A DNA stretch of 64,000 nt from Symbiodinium microadriaticum. Lineage: Eukaryota; Sar; Dinophyceae; Suessiales; Symbiodiniaceae. The notes beneath the pieces are model-generated. The model saw nothing but the letters and a program-made list of their open reading frames with translations, did not search any database and had not been told where the DNA came from. Position 1 is the stretch's first letter. Every line of letters starts with the position of its first letter. The stretch spans positions 228,640-292,639 of the forward strand of contig LSRX01000250.1 in assembly GCA_001939145.1 (NCBI GenBank). The letters run 5' to 3'. Below are positions 56,550-64,000 of this stretch, piece after piece. A program made the position numbers and the translations under genes.

Positions 56550-58714
56550 TTATATATATATAGAAGCGATATATTCAATGATTTATTAGGATCATAAGAA
56601 GAAAGATTTGATATCAATCTATTCAAATTCTGCAAGATTTCTATATTCTTCGAAGAGTATTCTCATTTTTGTTTATATTTATTATATATATATATATATA
56701 TTCCAGGAATAACGTCAGATGACCGAAATCATATATATCTTATTTCCGAATAATAGATGACAGTCCCGTTCGTTCAGATAAAATATGATTCAAATCGGCA
56801 AGAAAGAATAATGAATATTCCAGATTTTGAGAGAATATCTCGAAAATAGATTTATATCATATATTAATTCTAAAATATTCGTATTTCGATTTATTGATAT
56901 AAATAGATATAAATAGAATTATATAATTTAATTCGATCTATGAGATTAGAAAATGGGAATAGATATCTTTTTCGTCTCTTTTAAGATTTGAATATTTCGA
57001 TCGAAATATTCGTCTTTCGCATTTTTTCACGACAGATATATCTCAAAAAAAATCATATCTTATCATTTCATAAATGATAGAAGATAAATCTATTCATGCA
57101 GATAGAATATAATCTAGATAATGAGAGATAGATATGTCAAATTCTGAGAGATATTCCTACAAGAACTCATCAAGAAGAAAATGTTCATCTTCCAGCTGAT
57201 TTCTAAAGATACGGAAGATATACCCCAACAATTCTGTAGTCCTATTTCGAAAAATATTATAGAGAATATATAATCTGAAGGGAAGGATTTAGAGACAAGA
57301 AATAAGAATTATCTCATGAGATAAATCAATTTCTAATAGATTCTTTCGAATATCAATCTTATTTAATTCCTCCGAAAAAAGCAATGAATATAATCATTAA
57401 TCCGCAAAAAATATATGACTGATTTCCGAATATTATAAAGTAGATGAGATGAACAAGAAAATCTATTCTGAAGATATATGACGAATTTCAATCCATAAAT
57501 CTGAATAAAATATCTCTTTCTCCTTCGAAATCTTCGCGATAATACGATGATAATTGATGAGAATTCAATCTCAAATAAGATGATAAAATGATTCCAAATA
57601 ATAGATGTCACATGTAATATTCTAAATCATAAAGATAAATATTAGAGAATATATTTATTAGAAGTTGAAAGAGATCAAATCCGAAAATGATATCTATATC
57701 ATTATAATCCAAATTCTTGATTTTAAATATAATATGTCAACAAGAGATAAGAACAATTCATCTAATAGATATTATAATAGAATATAAATATAACGATTAA
57801 GAAATTTTTATATTTAGAAAAAAATTATCAGATAATAAAATTCCTAGGCATATAATTCTAATTCAGAAATCTAATCTTCCCGAAGGATCTAAAGATATAA
57901 AATATATTAAATCTCAAATCATAATCGTTTGTTCATGAAAAATAATTCAATAATTCAATCAAAATCCAAGAGAAAATATCATTCTCGAAATTCAAAATAA
58001 AGATAAACCGATTCATCTGCTCAAGAATCTACTAATTCCAATCTAATTTCAGCTTACGCACAAATCTTAGAATATATATATATATATAGAAATTTCTTAA
58101 AAAACTATAATATCATATAAATCAAATTTTAATAGAAAAATACATCTAATATCCAAAAGCTCAATAAATCATTATCATTATAACAGAATAATTATCTTCG
58201 ACCAATATACCGAGTATCCGACTTTCTCAACCATATATATACAAATATAGTATATTATCATGAAAATTATTTAAAATATATATAAGATTCTATAAAAAAA
58301 ATATATATTCGATTGTTCCATATCCGAAAATAATATAACCTCAAATTCTATTTCTAATTCCTAAATATCTCAAGTTATCCGATTAATATATTTCTCCATC
58401 TATACAAATAACATTTGGTACTCATCGAACAATATTTCTATCAGAAAAATATTCAAATACATATAAAATTCTTTGTACAATGTGAATATTAATCAGAGAT
58501 AATTAAAATTAAAAATAAATCAAATAGAAATCTCTGCATATTTTCCAAATTTCACATATCTTCCAACAAATTACGATCCTTTCGAAATACATTTCTCTAT
58601 CTCGACCCATACCCACGAAAATCTCATAGAACCTGCCTCATCTATGGCGCTACGATTTGGCCACCTTCTCCCGCTACTTACTAACAACCCCCCCAATGCT
58701 ACCCCTCGTTATCC

Positions 58715-59150
58715 CGCCACTCCGCTATACCCCCCTCAAACGGCTCCCACCATTCCACATACCCTCACCCGCCACTCTGCGACATTCCCCTCACGCCCTG
58801 TCCACCACTATCCCCACAAATCACAGCACTCCGCGACACTCGCCACAACATGCACGCAAGCACACTCCACTCCGCGACACTCCTCGCCGCGCCCTCTCAC
58901 TCGCCACTCCACGACATCCCCAGGAACATACGCCCTCGCCCCCCGACACGACCCGCCCTCGCCCGCCACCCCCGACACACACGCACTCGCACGCCACTCC
59001 GCGACACTTCCCCGAACACATACGCCCTCATCCGCCGCTCCACGACAATCTCCTCGACCCTCGCGAGCCACTCTTCCCCCAGCCACTCCGCGACAAATCG
59101 GCATCGCCCCACTCCGCGACACTCCCTCTGACCTGCTCCCGCCTGCCGCT
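58715..59150. repeat. CACTCCGCGACACTCC minisatellite
   Basis: Irregularly spaced copies of cactccgcgacactcc and close variants mark the right edge of the AT-rich block. Several frames stay open across it; none looks like a real protein. Confidence 0.8.
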
Positions 59151-59774
59151 CGTACAATTATACACGACATGCGTGGCATGTACAAAGTGTGCATTCATTC
59201 ACTAGAGTATTGAACGAGGCTAGAATGGCTAGAATACAGCACAAAGTTGACCGAACATATCGTGGTGCGAAACACTGATTTTCCAGCGAATTTGGTGCAG
59301 TAAGAAACCATACTTTTCCGAAACTTCAGGAGTACGAGACCCCGAAATCCACGGGATGTTGAGGGTTTCGTAGTATGCAATGCGTCTGGCACGACATCCT
59401 CAAAATCCTATGAATTTCTGGGTTTCGTACTAAGGATTCACCCTCAATGTAAAGACGGACAGCCCCAGGCTTGCCAACGATCCCATAATCCCGGGAGTTT
59501 CGTGGCTTCGTACCGGCAGCCGTTGTGCGCAAATCCGAAACCGGAGGAAGCGCGCAGCATTTTATGGAGTAAATAATCAGACATAAAATGATAAAGAATA
59601 CATGTAGTAATAGAAAAGTATTTTCATTATAGCAAAAATACATACTAGAATTAGTGTTATCATTGTAAACAAGAAATCCTCGAACATCATAGTGATAACA
59701 TAATCAATAATGGTACCAAACAGAAATTCTAGCGTAATGTAAATAGTCGCAATATTTATCAAGTAACCATAGTA

Positions 59775-59927
59775 AGTATATTAGTAGCAGCAGCAATAGT
59801 GGCAGCAGCAGTAATAGTAGCAGCAACACCAATAACAATAATAATAATAGCAATGGCAGTAACAGCAGTAATCCTAGTAGTGGTAGTGGGAGTGGCAATG
59901 GTAATGGTAATGAAGTAGTGGTACGAG

Positions 59928-59970
<43 letters not shown>

Positions 59971-60275
59971 CGTAGTAGTAGTAGTAGTCGTAGTAGTCGT
60001 AGTAGTCGTAGTAGTCGTAGTAGTCGTAGTAGTCGTAGTAGTCGTAGTAGTAGTAGTAGTAGTAGTAGTAGCGGCAGCAGCAGCAGCAGTAGTAGCACCT
60101 GTGGCCCAAGGAGGTGCATATAGAAACCCTAATAAGGAAGCCCCAAAAGGTAGGTTTTTTCGACTACAGGTACTGGTAGTGGTAGTGGTAGTAGTAGTAG
60201 CAGTAGTAGTAGTAGTAGTAGTAGCAGCAGCAGCAGCAGCAGCAGTAGCAGCAGAAACAATAGGAATAATAGAAG
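59775..60275. repeat. AGT/AGC trinucleotide tract
   Basis: AGT triplets with CGT and AGC variants in two blocks (59,775-60,098 and 60,170-60,275) separated by a short unique stretch. Confidence 0.92.
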
Positions 60276-60454
60276 TAGAGCAACAGCAATTTGCGATCAA
60301 CTGCGCTAAGCCGCTAAGCATGAGGCATGAGAAGACCGTATTGCCGTTGCAAAGCTTTAGCTCCCCTCCAGTTTCAGAGCCGAGTGTAGGCCTGCTTTTC
60401 TTGACGCCACTTCGCTGGTCGGGAGCTGAAGTGCAAGCTGACCGGGGCAATCGC

Positions 60455-60712
60455 CTGCCGAAAGCAATCATAACGAACAGGGCAACAAAAGTGTCAAGGA
60501 CTTCAGGGCTCGGGTGCACAGGCTTGAAGGGAGGATTTGCTGGAGGCAGCTGGTTTATGCCTTTGGCACGAATTTGTGCATCGCTCGCTTAGAAAGATCA
60601 TCATCCAGCAGTGCTTACGGCCATGCAGTGCAAATGGTGCAAGTCTTTCATCACATCTTGGAATCTTCGCAAGCCAAGACCCGACAACACACGTCCGAGA
60701 AGCGGAGCTTTC
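60455..60712 (-). CDS. two linked exons of a minus-strand gene, unidentified
   Basis: Exon 60,712-60,619 reads APLLGRVLSGLGLRRFQDVM then KDLHHLHCMA and ends in phase 0 at a consensus gtaagc donor. Exon 60,522-60,455 follows a strong acceptor (tcctcccttcaag) in phase 0. It reads VHPSPEVLDTFVALFVMIAF, probably a membrane segment, and ends at a GC donor. No family was recognised. The gene would run leftward into the AGT repeat. Confidence 0.48.
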
Positions 60713-61309
60713 CTTTGGTCGCAACCGTTCCGGCTCAACAACGCTGACTTTGCGGAGCAGGTCCTTAGACATCTGGAATTTCTACACGTTTTCGATGTTT
60801 GTGTGTTTGAGCTCCGTCCGTCTGCTTCCATCTGTCCGTCCGGATGATCGTCTGTTCTGCCTGTCTGTCAGGTCAGGCTGCACAGATGTACCTGTGCATG
60901 CATGCGCGCATGTGTACAAATTCAGACAGATGCAAGCATGCATACGAGATTTTCAGATATAAGTAGTCAAGAATCTGTGACGCTTTCTGTCTTTTCTTTC
61001 GCCATTGCTCCCCCTGCCGCAATCCGGGCAAGGGAACGTGCGAAGCTCCCCGGGCCAGGAGGCCCACCCACGCGTTCATGGGTGTGCCGCTCTCTTTCTC
61101 TCTCTTCTTCAGCACAGCTAAGGGAAGACACTCGGCCCTCCCCGCGCACGAGCGCGCACTGGTCAGTTCGTCTGGTTCAAGACTGCAAAATGATGAGGCC
61201 AGCTGGCTGTCCCCCAACTCACAAAGCCCACTAAAACCCCGTACACTATGGACCCCCCCGGCCTCTTCATTGCTAAGGTCTCTCTCTCTCTCTCTCTCGC
61301 TCTCTCCAT

Positions 61310-61687
61310 ATGCAACAAAGCATGTGCAACTGCAGTATGTCAAGTCCTTTTTGCAGATTTCACCACGGGGTGCCCTCCAAGCTTGGAGAAGGATTCGCTG
61401 AAGGGAGTGTCAGAGTGCCAGAGCCCTTACAACTTAGGTTTGTTGTTCGCGTCCAAGCTGCCGACAGCGGGTCGACGAACTTCGTCTCTGCCCTCTCATC
61501 AGTCCGTCCTTGCATCAAGGGTGGCCTGCACTTCTTGAAACGCGGTGGTGATGACCGTGATGGTCATGGCTCTATAATTACGAAGACTGAAGGATCCCGC
61601 GCGTTGTTCCGGGACCATAAAGAAAATGAAGCCTTTGTGTGCCCGCAAACATCATATTCACCACTCTCAGCATCAGAAGCATGCTGA
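61310..61687 (+). CDS. 125-codon ORF, protein-like, unidentified
   Basis: The reading from about 61,370 (SKLGEGFAEGSVRVPEPLQL then RFVVRVQAADSGST) through a charged C-terminal half (DDRDGHGSIITKTEGSRALF) resembles a globular protein more than a random frame. Possible splice sites occur inside it, so it may be an exon pair. No family was recognised. Confidence 0.3.
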   Translation: MQQSMCNCSMSSPFCRFHHGVPSKLGEGFAEGSVRVPEPLQLRFVVRVQAADSGSTNFVSALSSVRPCIKGGLHFLKRGGDDRDGHGSIITKTEGSRALFRDHKENEAFVCPQTSYSPLSASEAC

Positions 61688-61829
61688 TAGTATCTGATGA
61701 CACAATGAGGACGATTCTGATGATGATCTGCATTGTGAAGTGCCCCATCACTGTCGACACAGGCCATATCCTGTCCTCACGCCTCGGGAGCGTCGTCGTC
61801 TTCATCAACACCATAAGCACCATCCTCAT

Positions 61830-62232
61830 GGTCGCCATCATCACCATCATCATCATCATCATCATACCCTCTAACCTCAGATTTATCATGCTCATCCTGT
61901 TCCTCTCGTCATCCGTGTCGTCTTCTTTATCACCGTCATCATCCACATTAACAACATTGTCATCATCAACTTTATCTTGATCGCCGTCATGAGTCATGAG
62001 TATCATCATTACTGCCACGAACATCAGCCTCGCACTACCATGGACATGAGGACTTCTTTGCTGACTCTTCATACTTTCAACTGTGCTGTGGTTGAAAAGA
62101 CGCAGTACAAAAATACTGAACAGCGAGGCGCGCTGATACACGTGCCCCGGTAACAAATCAAACGAAGACTGACCATCATTCCCTCGACAGCATCATCATC
62201 ATTATCATCATCATCATCATCATCATCATGCC
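61830..62232. repeat. ATC-rich microsatellite patches
   Basis: (ATC)n at 61,830-61,866 and 62,180-62,232, with ATC/CTC-rich DNA between. A (TC)n tract is at 61,278-61,306 and an (AC)n tract at 62,746-62,771. Confidence 0.85.
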
Positions 62233-62779
62233 GTCTTTGTGAAGGGGGTCCAGACGAGGTTGTGGAGCCAAGGGCTCGTAGCGTACAACGGAGGTTCGCT
62301 ACAGCCATGAGACAAGACATAACCTCAATCTCATGGAGCACTGCGGCGAGTGCGCGGCCCGACCAACATCTCCAACCCTCCTTGCTCCCTCCTCCTTCAT
62401 CTCCTTCTCCCTTTCCAGCTGGCTTGTCGTGGGGGCTGGGCTGCATGGGAGTGCAGGATAGCTGAGGATAACATTGTGGACCCAGGATTTGATTCTTCGT
62501 TTCAGTCAGGGCCCTTGGCGCATTGTATACGAACGAGATTGAGCTGAGAGCTCTTGCTAGGAATGTGCACCACCCAAGGTTTTGCTGCAGTCCGAAGATA
62601 ACCATCATCTATGTCAACTCCGCCCACGAACACAAGCGAAACCACGCACCAAGGTTCCCAAATCTGCGAAGGAAGGGAGCTCTGCGGCGTCCTCAATGGG
62701 TGCTTGACCGCAAGTTCTGAAGGCAGCTGAAAAGCACCGCGCAGGAACACAACACACACACACACACACGCGTCAAGCG

Positions 62780-64000
62780 TCAAGGAAGTGATGCAAGCTC
62801 CGATAGGATGCGCTGTGGTTGCTACAGTGGTCTCCTTGCTGTTCTTGGTCGTAGCATGTCATGTTGTAACAGGGTTGAAAGGGTGGGAAGGATCTGATAG
62901 AACTGTAACAAATTAAGATGGAACAGAACGTACAGCAGCACAGGATGGCGAAGCACACTCTGAAAAAATAGGCAGACTGACAATGCATCTTCGTAGGAAA
63001 GATGCTTAGTAGCCGATAAGACCTTGCTGATCAATTATATGACTGCAAAACTGTTGAGATCTGCGGCAGACACGGGGACGAAAGCTGCTCAATGGCAGCT
63101 TCTCTCTACCCCTCAAAACCAAACGCTCCTCGTCGGCTGTTCGCCTTGAGGTCGAACTCCTGTTGTTCGCGGCTTGCACGGTTGGATCGGGTTGACAACA
63201 GTGCGGCGCGGGGGTTGTCGTCTGAGGGTGCTTCTTGTATGTGCACCGCATATCCAAGCATCTGCACCTGCACCGCTCTCAGCATCTACATCCACACATG
63301 ATGTGTAACTGCGTGTGTTGAGCGTTCGAACTTGGTCATCTGCCTTCGCATATACGTTGTAGATGCAGAAAAAACGAGACAGGATCACAGATGGACAAGT
63401 GGATACTGTATGAACACGGTACTTAGATTGTAGGCACGTACAGACTGCATGTCGCCGCACTGTAGACGAGCAAGCGGACTCAGCCGGGTTACCTCTGAGA
63501 AAAACTCTGTGATACCATGGTCTGTCTGACTGTTGTGAACGAGACTGCACAGGCACCCCTGCTCGGCTTATGAAGCATGGACAAGGTCGAAGCAGCGCGT
63601 GGCAGCGGCTGCTGTGGAAAATCATTCGAGACCCATTCCCCCCGCCATCATTCAAATCAATGCTACTGTATACTGTAACACATGTGCCTCAGCACGCTGG
63701 AATCACCAGATCGGACACTTCATGAAATTGCACTGCGGCACATTCCCTGCTCTGAGTCAGACATGAGCCTAGCAGCTCGCTTGCTTCCTTGCTGAAGCCC
63801 TTGAGCTGGCTTGATGCCTGACATGCTGCGAAACTACTCAGCAATCTCAATACATGGAAAAATGTCTTGTACAATCGTATGATGCGCATCCGGTGAAAGC
63901 ACAAGCGGACATAGATCATCGTGCTATATCGTGCTTCTCATTGCCGTCTCCACACGTGAAATGCCCGTCCAAGACCAGCACAAAAGCCCAAGCCTGCGCC
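62780..64000. other. right end, no supported gene
   Basis: Unique sequence with several medium open frames on both strands, none with recognisable motifs or a convincing splice chain. Confidence 0.4.

Larger units (their letters stand above)
46950..58620. other. AT-rich block of distinct composition
   Basis: Composition changes within about 200 bases from mixed to strongly AT (long runs of ATAT, AAAT, TTTA) and returns abruptly near 58,620. Most of it (47.1-47.85, 50.7-51.85 and 54.9-58.6 kb) has stops in all frames and no gene that I can support. It holds three tandem-repeat families, a moderately AT-rich stretch (48.6-50.2 kb) with decayed coding signal, and one GC-rich insertion (51.86-54.34 kb). 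Confidence 0.85.

Noticed and set aside
63113-63655. 180-codon minus-strand open frame
   Set aside because: About one frame of this length is expected by chance here, and it shows no motif.

Overview
The window looks like nuclear DNA of a dinoflagellate. Its genes are broken into many short exons (about 30-120 bases) joined by introns whose 5' end is as often GC as GT. It is packed with microsatellites and low-copy satellites, and it holds an apparently intronless, frameshifted gene copy preceded by an 8-base match to the 3' end of the dinoflagellate spliced leader. The genus is not assigned. There are no operons, bacterial signals, tRNA, rRNA or CRISPR that I can support. Because exons are short, most real coding sequence here lies in open stretches that do not begin with ATG. 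Exon boundaries were read by eye from splice sites, reading-frame phase and protein likeness.

Layout. 1-4,100: a few exon-like fragments and low-complexity DNA. 4,100-10,500 (+): a multi-exon gene for a multi-pass membrane protein; nine of its exon junctions keep frame. 11,900-16,400 and 18,450-19,050 (+): weaker exon clusters on either side of a 1.6-kb compound microsatellite. 19,551 to at least 41,530 (+), perhaps to 43,768: a gene of more than 22 kb for a FOXRED2-like FAD-dependent oxidoreductase. It has a signal peptide, a split FAD-binding GxGxxG motif, a second Rossmann motif and family-specific C-terminal motifs. Its introns contain a GTGAGC-type minisatellite, a long inverted repeat beside telomere-like TTTAGGG units, about 1 kb of ACT repeats, three and a quarter tandem copies of a 1,041-bp unit, and about 740 bp of CTGT repeats. 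44,078-46,400 (+): one good exon of another gene, then the frameshifted secreted-protein copy.

46,950-58,620 is a sharply AT-rich block of a different character. It carries three unrelated families of diverged tandem repeats and a decayed ORF. It is interrupted by a GC-rich island (51,860-54,340) that I read as a 5'-truncated non-LTR retrotransposon with a reverse-transcriptase C-terminal zinc motif and a (CACT)n tail. 58,620-64,000 returns to the host-like composition with minisatellites, AGT/ATC repeats and a probable minus-strand gene near 60.5 kb.

The best-supported biology is the FOXRED2-like gene and the lineage-type membrane protein. The most unusual features are the satellite-laden introns, the prevalence of GC-AG introns, the retrocopy and the AT-rich block.
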